NCBI GenBank assembly: GCA_026709935.1
Contig: JAPOSC010000018.1
Coordinates: forward strand, 1 to 64,000
Length of the DNA stretch: 64,000 nt
Direction of reading: 5' to 3'
Origin: Thiotrichales bacterium
Lineage (GTDB): Bacteria > Pseudomonadota > Gammaproteobacteria > HK1
Both the position numbers and the translations under genes were made by a program. Below the pieces are notes generated by a model. It was not told the DNA's origin. It saw only the letters and a program-made list of their open reading frames with translations, and made no database searches. The first letter of the stretch is position 1. Every line of letters starts with the position of its first letter. Of the stretch, positions 11,663-20,788 are shown piece after piece.

Positions 11663-11730
11663 GGCCTCGGCCGACACCGCTATCCGGCGCCGATGTTGTC
11701 CGCGTGCAGGCGCCCCCGCCCGGTGCGCCA

Positions 11731-12567
11731 TCAGTGACGGCTCCCCGGGCCATTCAGCGGAATGCCGTTACTCATGTAGGTGTGGAAGAACTCCAGGTTG
11801 CGGTACTCGCGGCTCTGCGGTCCGAACGACGCCGCCCGCAACTGCCGGCTGCACGCCGCATAGCTGCGATGCAGGGTGGTGATCTCCCGCCACGTCTTGC
11901 GGAACACCGGGAAGTGGCTGACCTGGCCGAGGGCGGGGCCGACGAGCTCGGCCCGCAGGAGTCGGCCGACGGCGTCGACGTGGCAGGAAGCGCAGGAGAA
12001 GTTGAGCTGTCCGCGCCGGGAGTAGTAGTGCCGCTTACCTTCCTCGTAGGCGGCAAGGGCGCGAGGATCATCCGCTGGCACCTTCACGTCGATGACGTTG
12101 CCGCGCGACAGGTACGCCAGGTAGGCGGAGATCTGCGCGAGCGGGCCCCGATAGTACTTGAGCGGCTTCTCCCCGTGCTGCTCGCGGCACAGGTTGATCG
12201 CCAGCTCCATGGTGACGACCTCTGCGCGTCCCGGATCCCAGTGGGGATAGTTCTGCCGGACGCCCGACTCGTAGTCAGGAAAGCAGTCCGCGTAGCCCTT
12301 GCCGTTGGCGAACGGCTCGTGGAACAGCTCCTCCCCCGCATCGATGTCGAATTCGTACTGCGGGAACTCCTCCATCTGCTCCCACTCCTCGCGCCGGTTC
12401 TCGTCGATGGAGTAGAGGCCGTTGGCGAAGTCCTCGAACGGCGTATCGGGGAAGCGCTCCGTGTAGAAGTCCTGGAACGCCTTCCGGTCGTCCTCGGGCG
12501 CTCCCCGAGCCACGCCGAGACCGAGCACGAGGCCCGCGCCGAGCAATGCGATCAGTGCCGCTCGCAT
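11731..12567 (-). CDS. soxA: Sulfur-oxidation c-type cytochrome SoxA (mono-haem form)
   Basis: 278 residues from ATG 12567. Catalytic subunit of SoxXA, which oxidatively links thiosulfate to the carrier SoxYZ in the periplasm. Signal peptide at residues 1-23 (LIALLGAGLVLGLGVARGA). Only one haem motif is present, FSCASCHVDAVG. The axial, persulfide-forming cysteine is in SYAACSRQLRAASF. The region that carries the second haem in di-haem SoxA here has two isolated cysteines (YADCFPDY and AINLCREQHGEKP), as in mono-haem SoxA proteins. Transcribed between soxZ and soxK. Confidence 0.93.
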   Translation of the reverse strand: MRAALIALLGAGLVLGLGVARGAPEDDRKAFQDFYTERFPDTPFEDFANGLYSIDENRREEWEQMEEFPQYEFDIDAGEELFHEPFANGKGYADCFPDYESGVRQNYPHWDPGRAEVVTMELAINLCREQHGEKPLKYYRGPLAQISAYLAYLSRGNVIDVKVPADDPRALAAYEEGKRHYYSRRGQLNFSCASCHVDAVGRLLRAELVGPALGQVSHFPVFRKTWREITTLHRSYAACSRQLRAASFGPQSREYRNLEFFHTYMSNGIPLNGPGSRH

Positions 12568-12646
12568 CGTGTCGTATCTCCCTCGTCGTTCAGAAGATAT
12601 GGTCCAGCCGCTCGACGGGCTCGTCGTGACATGACGCTCGCGCCGA

Positions 12647-12961
12647 CTACTTGACCCTGGCGTCCGCGCTCGCCTGCTCGCCCATGTTGTCGACCCAGGC
12701 GACGGTGATGGTGTCACCCTTGCTCGCACCCATGACTTCGGCCGAAAGGTAAGGGTCCTGCGAGACCCCCGGCCCGAGGTATGCGGTCATCACATTCGTG
12801 CCGTTGAGCGCGACATTCACGTCGGTGATGAAGTGCGCGGGAATCTTCTCTCCGGTCTTCTTGTCCTTGCGCAGCCCGGTCTCCATCGGGTGCTTCATCA
12901 GGAACTTGACTGCCGCCTTGCCATCTTTCGCCTTCGCACGAATCTTGATCTTGCGTGCCAT
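12647..12961 (-). CDS. soxZ: Thiosulfate carrier subunit SoxZ
   Basis: 104 residues, the immunoglobulin-like partner of SoxY that holds the swinging arm of the carrier. The family pattern is clear: KIRAKAKDGKAAVKFLMKHP, METGLRKDKKTGEKIPAHFI, and the C-terminal GDTITVAWVDNMGE. It has no signal peptide of its own, as expected, because it travels with SoxY through Tat. It lies 39 bases after soxY. Confidence 0.96.
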   Translation of the reverse strand: MARKIKIRAKAKDGKAAVKFLMKHPMETGLRKDKKTGEKIPAHFITDVNVALNGTNVMTAYLGPGVSQDPYLSAEVMGASKGDTITVAWVDNMGEQASADARVK

Positions 12962-13000
12962 CGTTCAACCCCCCATCGAATGCGTCGTGGCGCCGCCGCT

Positions 13001-13444
13001 TCAACCGCCGCAGCCGCCAATGGTGACCTTGACCTCCTTGGTCGCGCGATAGACCGTGTCGCCGGCCTTGATCACCGCGTGTACCGGAGAGGTCTCACTC
13101 ATCTTGATTCGGGTCGAAACGAGCCCGCCCGAGTGATCGGACAGTGCGAACCCCGCGGTGAGGGGGGCGGGGTTGTTTTCCGCGATGATGCCGACGAATT
13201 CGGCGTCCGGAATATCGAACTTCACGGTGATGGGAACGATGGCGCCGTTCTCGGCGATGTCGGGCGCCTTGATCGTGATCCTGTCCGTCTCGACAGTGTC
13301 GGACGTGCCGTAGAGCTGAGTGAGGGCATCCTCCGTCGTGGTGGAGTCGAATGCCGTCCCGGGGCGCGCCGCGAATGCGCGGAGCGGCAGCAGAACGATT
13401 CCGGCCACAACCCCCAGGAATCGAATGAAGAATCTGCGAGTCAT
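13001..13444 (-). CDS. soxY: Thiosulfate carrier subunit SoxY
   Basis: 147 residues from ATG 13444. Periplasmic carrier whose C-terminal cysteine holds the sulfur substrate. The C-terminus VTIGGCGG is the invariant swinging arm. The N-terminus TRRFFIRFLGVVAGIVLLP is a twin-arginine signal, consistent with co-export with SoxZ. A longer upstream frame to 13504 overlaps soxX and lacks sense as a start. Confidence 0.96.
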   Translation of the reverse strand: MTRRFFIRFLGVVAGIVLLPLRAFAARPGTAFDSTTTEDALTQLYGTSDTVETDRITIKAPDIAENGAIVPITVKFDIPDAEFVGIIAENNPAPLTAGFALSDHSGGLVSTRIKMSETSPVHAVIKAGDTVYRATKEVKVTIGGCGG

Positions 13445-13487
13445 GATTCTACCTCCCTTGCCCTGCCGTCGCCGTTTCCCGGGCGGT

Positions 13488-13850
13488 TCAGAGCGAATGG
13501 ACAAACTCGACGACCTTGTCGATCTCGTCTTCGGTGAGAATTCCGTGCCGCCCGAACGGCGGCATGAGCGTGCGCGGATTGATCTGCGAAGAGTCCCAGA
13601 TCTGGGCTCGCAGCTTCGCCTTGTCGGGGAAGCGCGCCTTCATCGCAACCAGCGGCGGGCCTATGTTTCCGGGCAGCGTAGCCCCCGCGATGACGTGACA
13701 GGCCATGCAGTTGCCCTTGCGGCGATCGAGCGCGATTTCCCGACCTTCGTCGATCATCGATGCCGCCACCGCGCTGGTCACGCTCCCCGCGCCCGCGATG
13801 GATGCGGCGGCGATAGTCACGGCCAGCACCGTCTCCGAGAATCTACCCAT
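13488..13850 (-). CDS. soxX: Sulfur-oxidation c-type cytochrome SoxX
   Basis: 120 residues, small mono-haem partner of SoxA that accepts the electrons. Signal peptide about residues 1-30. Haem motif GNCMACHVI. The axial methionine is likely in RTLMPPFGRHGILTEDEI. First gene of the minus-strand soxXYZAK unit. No soxB or soxCD is in the window, so if the pathway is complete soxB lies elsewhere. Confidence 0.94.
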   Translation of the reverse strand: MGRFSETVLAVTIAAASIAGAGSVTSAVAASMIDEGREIALDRRKGNCMACHVIAGATLPGNIGPPLVAMKARFPDKAKLRAQIWDSSQINPRTLMPPFGRHGILTEDEIDKVVEFVHSL

Positions 13851-14175
13851 AGTCTTCGTCCCCGTGGACCATTCCTGCCGTGGCCTCCATCAAACCTGCG
13901 AAGCAAGTGCTGGCCTGATCGCCGAACCATCGAAGCGAACCGCCACCGAACGGCATCACCATCCGGGACCGGTCCCATGGCCCGACGCCGCGTCGAACCC
14001 TCGTCTTGCGCACAGGCCGTGATGATTGCAGACCGGGGAGGAGGTCACAATCTCCCATCGGATTCGGTGGTGTCTCACTTCGACTCCAGCGACTCGCGGG
14101 AAAACCCGTGCACAGGCCGAAGACACCGTGCAGGAGACGCCACGCAGAATGTCGGAGTGAGACACCATCCCGGGC
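13851..14175. other. 325-bp intergenic region upstream of soxX
   Basis: No credible coding frame. It lies between soxX (start) and the 3' end of the gene at 14176, so it should carry the sox promoter and any operator. I see no convincing -10/-35 pair. It contains the widely spaced inverted repeat described separately at 14068-14167. Confidence 0.6.
14068..14167. repeat. 17-bp near-perfect inverted repeat with 66-nt spacer
   Basis: The arm at 14068-14084 (TGGTGTCTCACTTCGAC) and the arm at 14151-14167 (GTCGGAGTGAGACACCA) are complementary at 16 of 17 positions. They flank 66 bases in the sox upstream region. It could be a pair of operator half-sites, a transcript hairpin ending the 14176 gene, or chance. 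Confidence 0.6.
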
Positions 14176-14616
14176 TCAGAATGCCGCGATGGTCTCCGCC
14201 AGACCTTCGGCCCGCGCGCGCATCGTCGCGATCGCGCGGTTCGCTCGCTCGTGCAGCGACTCCTCGGCGCCGAACTGATCATAGGGCTGCATGATCGCGA
14301 TGGACCCGTCCATTGCGAGCGCATCGCGCCAGACGACCCCGGTCTGCTTCGTAAGCTCCGCCGCGAGCGCCTTCTGGTCGAAGTACAGTCGCTGCAGGCT
14401 CCGGGCGCGTTCCGCGCCGATGTGCACCACCGCGGTAAACGGAATGCCGCTCTCGTCGGGCTCGGAGAGCGCGCCCTCCCAGATCGTGATGGCCTCCTCG
14501 ATGCGCCGCGCCGCAGCCTCCAACAACGCAACGCATGCGGCCCGGCGCTCGGGTGGCCAGCCTGATGACGCCTCGACCGTCGCGGCCTGGCAGTCGCTCA
14601 CGAGTCGGTCCGCCAC
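14176..14616 (-). CDS. Uncharacterised helical protein next to sox
   Basis: 146 residues, not recognised. Mostly helical and acidic, no signal peptide, membrane segment or cysteine cluster. The start is either GTG 14616 or GTG 14601; the latter overlaps the upstream stop as GTGA, the usual signature of translational coupling. It follows the 67-residue gene in the same operon. Located immediately upstream of soxXYZAK in the same orientation, separated by 325 bp. Confidence 0.6.
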   Translation of the reverse strand: MADRLVSDCQAATVEASSGWPPERRAACVALLEAAARRIEEAITIWEGALSEPDESGIPFTAVVHIGAERARSLQRLYFDQKALAAELTKQTGVVWRDALAMDGSIAIMQPYDQFGAEESLHERANRAIATMRARAEGLAETIAAF

Positions 14617-14801
14617 GCCTCGTATCCGTCCGGGTCACCCTTCTCGCCAGCCTCGTAGCCCGCTTCATAGGCTTGCGTGATGCGCTGCTCCTCGCGCTTG
14701 GGATTTCCCATGAACCCGCCGACCCACCCCTGAACGTACTCCGGATCGATGTTCGCCTTCTGCATGCGGGCCACGGTGTCGTAGTAGAGCTTGCGGTCCA
14801 C
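14598..14801 (-). CDS. Small uncharacterised protein, GTG start
   Basis: 67 residues, unknown. Sequence pattern DRKLYYDTVARMQKANIDPE, then GGFMGNPKREEQRITQAYEA, looks like a conserved soluble helical protein rather than a shadow frame. A strong GGAGG lies 5 bases before the GTG at 14801, which decides the start. It is translationally coupled to the 14176 gene downstream. Confidence 0.65.
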   Translation of the reverse strand: MDRKLYYDTVARMQKANIDPEYVQGWVGGFMGNPKREEQRITQAYEAGYEAGEKGDPDGYEAWRTDS

Positions 14802-15152
14802 AGGTTCCTCCGGTTGGGGGATTCGGAAACAGCCGCGTCGCGGCCGCTCCAGCAGAGCACGCGCGACGCTGCAAGTCTAGGAGCCGGCGACAACGCCCGG
14901 CAATATTCCGATTCGGATACGAGTTCCGCTCGGGCGGGAAAGCGCTTCTCCTTCGACCCCGGTGCAACATATTCGTGCTCGGTGTGGCCGCACATTGGCG
15001 GGCCGGAAGCCCACGATACCCGCCGCCGACACCGGATCCGCGCGACGTGGCAGAGGAGCGGGTCAACAACAAGAACACGGCGGACGAGCCGATTCTGCAG
15101 CGGAAATTCCTCGTACACTTCTTTCCCGTCGTTCCGCCCGGCGATCTCCTGA
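14802..15152. other. 351-bp divergent intergenic region
   Basis: Lies between the minus-strand small-gene operon and the plus-strand 2Fe-2S reductase, so it should hold both promoters. Apart from the ribosome binding site of the 14598 gene I see no gene, repeat or clear promoter. Confidence 0.5.
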
Positions 15153-16169
15153 ATGTCCTGCATCGTGGAGTTGCACCCCTCGGGACATCGGTTTCAGGCC
15201 GAGCCGGGGGAGACCGTTCTCGAAGCCGCCCTGCGAGCCGGGCGATCGCCTGCGTTCGGCTGCGCCAACGGAAGCTGCGGAGATTGCCGGGCGCGGATCA
15301 TCGAAGGGGAGGTCGAGCCGGTCCGGTTTCACGACTACTCCCTCACCGAGGCCGAGAAGCAGGCCGGAGTCGCGCTGCTCTGCTCGGTGGCGCCGCGCGG
15401 CGACTTGGTGGTGGAGTCCACGGAGGCATCGGGCGTCGAAGACATCGCGCCGCAGAGCGTGCGTGCGAAGGTCACCCGCGTCGAGCCGGCGTCGGACGAC
15501 CACACGGTGGTGCATCTCAAGGTCCAGCGGGCACGGGTGCTGCGCTACCTCTCCGGCCAGCGCGCCACGGTACGGTTCGACGGAGTCGCGCCCTGCGAGA
15601 CCTGGCTCGCAAGCTGCCCCTGCGACGCCGTGAATCTCAGGCTCCACGTGCGCCGCGACGCCGGGGATGCGTTTGCGGAATTCGTGTTCGACCGGCTCCG
15701 ACGCGGAACGCGGGCCACCGTCGAGGGACCGACCGGGCACTTCGTGCTCGACGACGACTCCCCGCGCGGACTCCTGTTCCTTGCCTTCGACACCGGATTC
15801 GCGCCGGTCGAGAGCCTGATCGAGCACGCGATCAACCTGGAGCTGGAGGTGCCGATCCGGCTGGTTCGGGTGGTCCGGGGCCAGGGGCTGCCGTATCGCC
15901 ACAACTACTGCCGCGCGTGGGCCGACGCCCTCGACGACTTCCACTATCGGGTGGTGGAGACGCCGGTTGACGGCGAGTCGTGGAATGCGCTCGCGGCTCA
16001 TGTACTTCGGGCAGTGCCCGGTCCGGGACCGGATTCCGGAACGATGGACGCCTACGCGGCCGGACCAGCCGGTTTCACCGACGCCTGCCGGCGACGGCTG
16101 CTGGAAAGCGGATTTCCCGAAGAGCGCGTGAAGTGCGATTCCCTGCCGACTACGCAGAATCGTGGATGA
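15153..16169 (+). CDS. 2Fe-2S ferredoxin-NAD(P)H reductase
   Basis: 338 residues, an electron-transfer flavoprotein. N-terminal plant-type ferredoxin domain with cluster ligands Cys37, Cys42, Cys45 and Cys77 (CANGSCGDC and LLCSVAP). The remainder resembles an FAD/NAD(P) reductase (GTRATVEGPTGHFVL, FDTGFAPVESLIEHAI). The usual FAD-binding RxYS motif is replaced by TWLASCPCDAVNL, so cofactor content is uncertain. It resembles reductases for oxygenases and CDP-glucoseen reductase, but no partner oxygenase is adjacent. It could serve sulfur or iron metabolism near sox, which is only positional inference. Confidence 0.75.
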   Translation: MSCIVELHPSGHRFQAEPGETVLEAALRAGRSPAFGCANGSCGDCRARIIEGEVEPVRFHDYSLTEAEKQAGVALLCSVAPRGDLVVESTEASGVEDIAPQSVRAKVTRVEPASDDHTVVHLKVQRARVLRYLSGQRATVRFDGVAPCETWLASCPCDAVNLRLHVRRDAGDAFAEFVFDRLRRGTRATVEGPTGHFVLDDDSPRGLLFLAFDTGFAPVESLIEHAINLELEVPIRLVRVVRGQGLPYRHNYCRAWADALDDFHYRVVETPVDGESWNALAAHVLRAVPGPGPDSGTMDAYAAGPAGFTDACRRRLLESGFPEERVKCDSLPTTQNRG

Positions 16170-16267
16170 CCATGATCGCGGCGACATCCGCCGCGACCGA
16201 TGATTCGCTCCGGGAGCCGTGAATCCGATCAGCGCCGCGGTCGGGAAACCCGAGCGTGCGGGGGCGA

Positions 16268-17350
16268 TCACCCGCCGAGCGCGGCGAGCTGCTCCGCCTG
16301 GTCCTCGCGCACCAGCGCCTCGACCACTCCCCCGAGGCCGCCGGCCATGATGTCGCCCAGTTTGTAGAGGGTGAGGTTGATGCGATGATCCGTCATCCGC
16401 CCCTGCGGGAAGTTGTAGGTGCGGATGCGCTGCGAACGATCGCCGCTTCCGACGAGGAGCCGCCGCGTCTCCGCTCGCTCGGTATCCCGCCGCTCGCGCT
16501 CCGCCGCCAGCAGCCGGGACTTCAGCAGGGACATCGCCCGCGCCCGGTTCTTGTGCTGCGAGCGCTCGTCCTGGCATTCGACCACGGTGTTGGTGGGCAG
16601 GTGCGTGATCCGGATCGCGGAGTCGGTCTTGTTCACGTGCTGCCCGCCGGCACCCGAGGCGCGGAACGTGTCGATCCTCAGATCGGAGGCGTCGATCTCG
16701 ATCTCACCGATCTCGTCGGCCTCGGGCAGCACCGCCACCGTGCACGCCGAGGTATGGATCCGCCCCTGCGACTCCGTCTCCGGCACCCTCTGCACGCGGT
16801 GGCCGCCGGACTCGAACTTGAGCCGCGCGTAGACCCCGCGTCCCGCGATCCGTGCCACGACTTCCCGATACCCGCCGTGTTCGCCCGCGCTCTCGCTCAC
16901 GATCTCCGAGCGCCAGCCACACAACTCCCCGTAGCGCAGGTACATCCGGAGCAGATCGCCGGCGAACAGTGCCGCCTCGTCGCCGCCGGTGCCGGCCCGT
17001 ATCTCCAGATACACGTTGCCCGCATCGGCGGGGTCGGTGGGAAGCAGCAAGACCTCGAGCTCGCTCTGGAGACTCGTTCGACGGTGCTGCGCCGCCTCGA
17101 TCTCCTCCTCGGCGAGCGCCCGCAGGTCCGGGTCCGCGCCGGCGAGAATCTCCCGCGCCTCCTCGATCGAATCGACCGTCGCGTTGTAGCTGACGAAGCA
17201 CTCGACGATCGGGCCGAGCTCCGCGTGCTCTCTCGCGAGCACCCGCAGCCGGGACGGATCGGAGGCCACCTCGGGCTGCGCGAGCAGGGCGCCGACCTCG
17301 ACGTACCGTTCGCGCAACCCTTCGAGCTTGTCGATGAGGGAGGGATTCAT
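16268..17350 (-). CDS. prfA: Peptide chain release factor 1
   Basis: 360 residues. RF1 recognises UAA and UAG and triggers peptidyl-tRNA hydrolysis. GGQ motif at residues 235-237 in [16 protein letters not shown]. The stop-codon recognition PxT-type tripeptide lies in [14 protein letters not shown]. Full family length. Its start overlaps the end of hemA by 4 bases (ATGA), the classic hemA-prfA pair. Confidence 0.98.
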   Translation of the reverse strand: MNPSLIDKLEGLRERYVEVGALLAQPEVASDPSRLRVLAREHAELGPIVECFVSYNATVDSIEEAREILAGADPDLRALAEEEIEAAQHRRTSLQSELEVLLLPTDPADAGNVYLEIRAGTGGDEAALFAGDLLRMYLRYGELCGWRSEIVSESAGEHGGYREVVARIAGRGVYARLKFESGGHRVQRVPETESQGRIHTSACTVAVLPEADEIGEIEIDASDLRIDTFRASGAGGQHVNKTDSAIRITHLPTNTVVECQDERSQHKNRARAMSLLKSRLLAAERERRDTERAETRRLLVGSGDRSQRIRTYNFPQGRMTDHRINLTLYKLGDIMAGGLGGVVEALVREDQAEQLAALGG

Positions 17351-18642
17351 CGGGCGCGGCCGGGGTTCGGCCCGGAGATCGGGGCCTCGTCCGACGCTGC
17401 GACGCCGAACAGCGCTCTCGCCGCCTCGACGACATCGCGGCGGTCGCTTTCCCCCGCTTCGCGGATGGCGGCGCTCGGCGCATGCAGCAGCTTGTTGGTA
17501 AGGGTGCGCGCGACGTACTCGACGACCTCGTCCGGCGGCTCGCCGCTCTGCAGCCGGCGGCGGGCCTTCGCGAGCACGTCATCCCTCGCGACGGCGGCGG
17601 AGTCCCGCACCTGCACGATGACTGAGGACACGCGCCGCCCGCGCATCCAGGCCATGAACTCCGCGACCTGCCGGTCGATGATGCCTTCGGCCACGCCCGC
17701 CGCCTCGATACGCCGCTGCCGGCCTTCCTCGATCACGTCCGCGAGGTCGTCCACGCCGTACAGGTACACGTCGGGGAGAGTGCCGACTTCACGGTCGATG
17801 TCATGCGGAACCGCAAGGTCCACCATGAACATCGGGCGCCGCCGGCGCTGGCGGAGCGCATCGCGCGTCTGCTGGAACGAGATGACGGTCTCGCGACTGG
17901 CGGTGGACGCGATCACGATATCCGCCTCGGCGAGATGGAGCGGGGCTTCGGCGAGGGAGATGGCGTACGCGCCCAGTGCCGTCGCAATGCGGCGGGCATG
18001 TTCGACGGTGCGGTTCGCGATCACCATGCGTCCGACGGGGCTCGAGGCGAGGTGACGCGCGCAGAGCTCGATCGTCTCGCCGGCGCCCACGAGCAGGGCG
18101 ATCCGCGCGTCGAGATCGCCGAAGATCCGGTGGGCGAGAGTCACCGCGGCATAGGCCACCGAGACCGGACTCGCGCCGATGTCGGTATCGGTGCGCACGC
18201 GCTTCGCCACCGAGAACGAGCGCTGGAAGAGTTTCTCGAGCACGACTCCGAGCGAACCCGCGCGCTGGGCAGTGCCGTATGCATGCTTGAGCTGGCCCAG
18301 GATCTGGGGCTCGCCGAGCACCATGGAATCGAGCCCACTGGCGACCCGCATGAGGTGGCGCACCGCCGCATCCTCGCGGTGCACGTAGAGATGCCCGGCG
18401 AGATCGCGGCCGTCGATGCCGAGGAACTCGCCGAACCAGTGGGTCGGCACCTCCTCGCCGGTACCGATGCCGCAATACAGATCGGTACGGTTGCAGGTCG
18501 ACAGAATCGCCGCCTCGCTGACCCCGGGAGTGCTCGACAGGGATCTGAGCGCCGACGGCATGCCGGTATCGTCGATCACCGCCCGCTCACGAAGCGCGAC
18601 CGGGGCCGTGGTGTGGTTCAGTCCGAGGGCGACGATCGACAT
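17347..18642 (-). CDS. hemA: Glutamyl-tRNA reductase
   Basis: 431 residues from ATG 18642. Reduces glutamyl-tRNA(Glu) to glutamate-1-semialdehyde, the first step of C5 tetrapyrrole synthesis. Catalytic Cys50 in [15 protein letters not shown]. Conserved [16 protein letters not shown] and the NADPH-binding [15 protein letters not shown] follow. The long in-frame extension upstream is not used: [15 protein letters not shown] is the family N-terminus. Haem demand in this genome is raised by the Sox cytochromes. Confidence 0.98.
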   Translation of the reverse strand: MSIVALGLNHTTAPVALRERAVIDDTGMPSALRSLSSTPGVSEAAILSTCNRTDLYCGIGTGEEVPTHWFGEFLGIDGRDLAGHLYVHREDAAVRHLMRVASGLDSMVLGEPQILGQLKHAYGTAQRAGSLGVVLEKLFQRSFSVAKRVRTDTDIGASPVSVAYAAVTLAHRIFGDLDARIALLVGAGETIELCARHLASSPVGRMVIANRTVEHARRIATALGAYAISLAEAPLHLAEADIVIASTASRETVISFQQTRDALRQRRRRPMFMVDLAVPHDIDREVGTLPDVYLYGVDDLADVIEEGRQRRIEAAGVAEGIIDRQVAEFMAWMRGRRVSSVIVQVRDSAAVARDDVLAKARRRLQSGEPPDEVVEYVARTLTNKLLHAPSAAIREAGESDRRDVVEAARALFGVAASDEAPISGPNPGRAR

Positions 18643-18794
18643 GATGGTCCGCAGGATGGATCGGGCAATACGCCAGACTTGGCCGGGCTCGGCGGGCGCT
18701 GCACCGATTGCTTGATTCCCGTCATGAAGTATAGTGACAAACGGATTGTACAGACGATGATTGACGGCTCGCTGAAACTGCACCCAGAGCCTAT

Positions 18795-20711
18795 ATGACG
18801 CCCTTGCTTCCCTTCTCCGATCGATTGACGGCCGTGAACGCCGATCGATCGCCTCCGGCCGTGCAGCGGCGCACCGCTCGCGGCGCTGCCTCTTCGTGTG
18901 CCCTGCCGGCGGCCGAATCCGACGCGGGAAAATCCTTGAACACCGTGCGCGATTCGCGCATTTGCGCTCGTTGGCCACTTGGCGGACTGGCGCTGACGAT
19001 CCTGGTCACCGCGATTGTCCTCCCCGGCTGCGCCGTCACCGAACCCGCAGAGCACGAGGTGGACGCCGCGTCCGTGCCCCGCGCGGACGAAGCGCCGCCT
19101 TCCGATGACACATTGACTCCCGATGACGCGTCGAACGGGGGCGCACTCTACAAACTTCTGGTCGGGGAGCTGGCCAGTCATCGTGGCGACATGCTCCTCG
19201 CGCTTGAGAACTACCTGGAGGTCGCCAAGGAGACGCGGGACGCGGGCGTCGCGGAGCGGGCGACGAAGCTCGCGATGTTCGCGCACGCCGAGGAACGTGC
19301 TCTCGAGGCAGCGCGCCTGTGGACCGACGCCGATCCGGCGAGCACCGAGGGCCGGCAGGTGCTCGCGTCCCTGCTCATCCAGACCGGGGAAATCGACGAA
19401 GCGGTCGAACACCTCGCCGGGATCGTGGAAATGATGTCCGAGCCGACGGGCGCCGGGTATCACCGCGTCGTCGAGATTCTGGGCGCCGAGCAGGACACGG
19501 AGGCCGCGGTCACGGTGATGCAGCGGCTTCTCCGCGGACACGAGGACAATGCGGAAGCCCAGCTCGCGCTCGCCCGGCTCCTGAGCCGGAGAGAGAAACC
19601 CGACGAAGCGGGAGCGGCAGTCGATCGCGCACTCGAACTCGAACCCGGCAATGCACGGGCCGCGATTCTCAAGGCTCGCCTGCGTCAGCGCGCGGACGAC
19701 ATCGAGGGGGCGCTCCAGGTGCTGAAGGACTTCATCGAACGCATCCCGACCTCGGAAGCGGTCCGCATGGTCCATGCCCGCACGCTAGTGGACGCGCAGC
19801 GCTACGAGGAGGCCCGCGCGGAGTTCGAGCACTTGGTGGCGGAGCAACCCGAGGACGACGGCGCCCGCTACGCGCTCGCGCTGCTGCTGATGCAGACGGA
19901 CCGGTTCGACGAGGCAAAGGGGCAGTTCGAGAGACTCGCGAAGCACGAGTCGCGACGCGACGCGGCGTACTACTACCTCGGCCGGATTGCGGAATCGCAA
20001 GAGCGGTACGCCGACGCCATGGCCTCCTATCGGCGGGTCCGGCGCGGAGAGAACCGACTGAATGCGCAAATCAGGATCGGCGTGCTGCTGGCGGACGGCG
20101 GCGACGTGGAAGCGGCCCGGCGTCATCTTCACGGGGTGCGCAGCGAGAGCACCCAGGATGCAGTGCGCATCTACATTGCCGAGGCGAGCCTGCTCACACG
20201 CGCCGCGCGCTACGAGGAGGCGATGGACATCTACGATGCGTCGCTGGAGGAGTTTCCCGGAAACTCGGACCTCCTCTACTCGCGCGGGATGCTCGCCGTC
20301 AGGATGGATCGGCTGGACATCCTGGAACGGGACATGCGCGCCATCATCGAGCGCGAACCGGACCACGCCGAAGCCCTCAACGCACTGGGATATACCCTCG
20401 CCGACCGCACCGACCGATTCGAAGAAGCCTACGCGCTCATCAAGCGGGCCATCGAGCTCAAGCCCGACGACCACTACATCATCGACTCTCTGGGATGGGT
20501 GCTCCATCGCATGGGCCGACACCAGGAAGCGCTGGTGCAGCTCCGACGGGCGATGTCCATCAACCCCGACCCCGAGATCGCGGCGCATCTCGGCGAAGTG
20601 CTCTGGGTGCTGGGCAACAAGGTCGAGGCGCGGGCGGTATGGAGCACCGCACTCGAAACCGCGCCGGACGACGAGTCCCTGCTCGACGTCATCGAGCGAT
20701 TCGGACTTTGA
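18795..20711 (+). CDS. TPR-repeat lipoprotein
   Basis: 638 residues or slightly fewer. Outer-membrane-type lipoprotein with a lipobox LPGC after the hydrophobic stretch LALTILVTAIV, followed by many tetratricopeptide repeats through the rest (for example HAEALNALGYTLADRT and DHYIIDSLGWVLHRMGRH). The conserved gammaproteobacterial neighbour of lolB, divergent from hemA. Its role is probably a periplasmic scaffold; no catalytic motif. The annotated ATG 18795 gives about 60 residues before the signal. TTG 18936 or GTG 18945 would give a normal-length lipoprotein signal with GGGAA upstream, so the start is uncertain. Confidence 0.85.
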   Translation: MTPLLPFSDRLTAVNADRSPPAVQRRTARGAASSCALPAAESDAGKSLNTVRDSRICARWPLGGLALTILVTAIVLPGCAVTEPAEHEVDAASVPRADEAPPSDDTLTPDDASNGGALYKLLVGELASHRGDMLLALENYLEVAKETRDAGVAERATKLAMFAHAEERALEAARLWTDADPASTEGRQVLASLLIQTGEIDEAVEHLAGIVEMMSEPTGAGYHRVVEILGAEQDTEAAVTVMQRLLRGHEDNAEAQLALARLLSRREKPDEAGAAVDRALELEPGNARAAILKARLRQRADDIEGALQVLKDFIERIPTSEAVRMVHARTLVDAQRYEEARAEFEHLVAEQPEDDGARYALALLLMQTDRFDEAKGQFERLAKHESRRDAAYYYLGRIAESQERYADAMASYRRVRRGENRLNAQIRIGVLLADGGDVEAARRHLHGVRSESTQDAVRIYIAEASLLTRAARYEEAMDIYDASLEEFPGNSDLLYSRGMLAVRMDRLDILERDMRAIIEREPDHAEALNALGYTLADRTDRFEEAYALIKRAIELKPDDHYIIDSLGWVLHRMGRHQEALVQLRRAMSINPDPEIAAHLGEVLWVLGNKVEARAVWSTALETAPDDESLLDVIERFGL

Positions 20712-20788
20712 AGTCCGGCATCACGGCCGCCGGTGCTGCGCGGGACACCGGCACCCTCGGGCTCCACTCCACCCACAGTGCGCAAACG

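Noticed and set aside
18643-18794. Divergent promoters between hemA and the TPR lipoprotein gene
   Set aside because: AT-rich hexamers such as TATAGT and TACAAT are present, but none has a matching -35 at acceptable spacing, so I do not annotate one.
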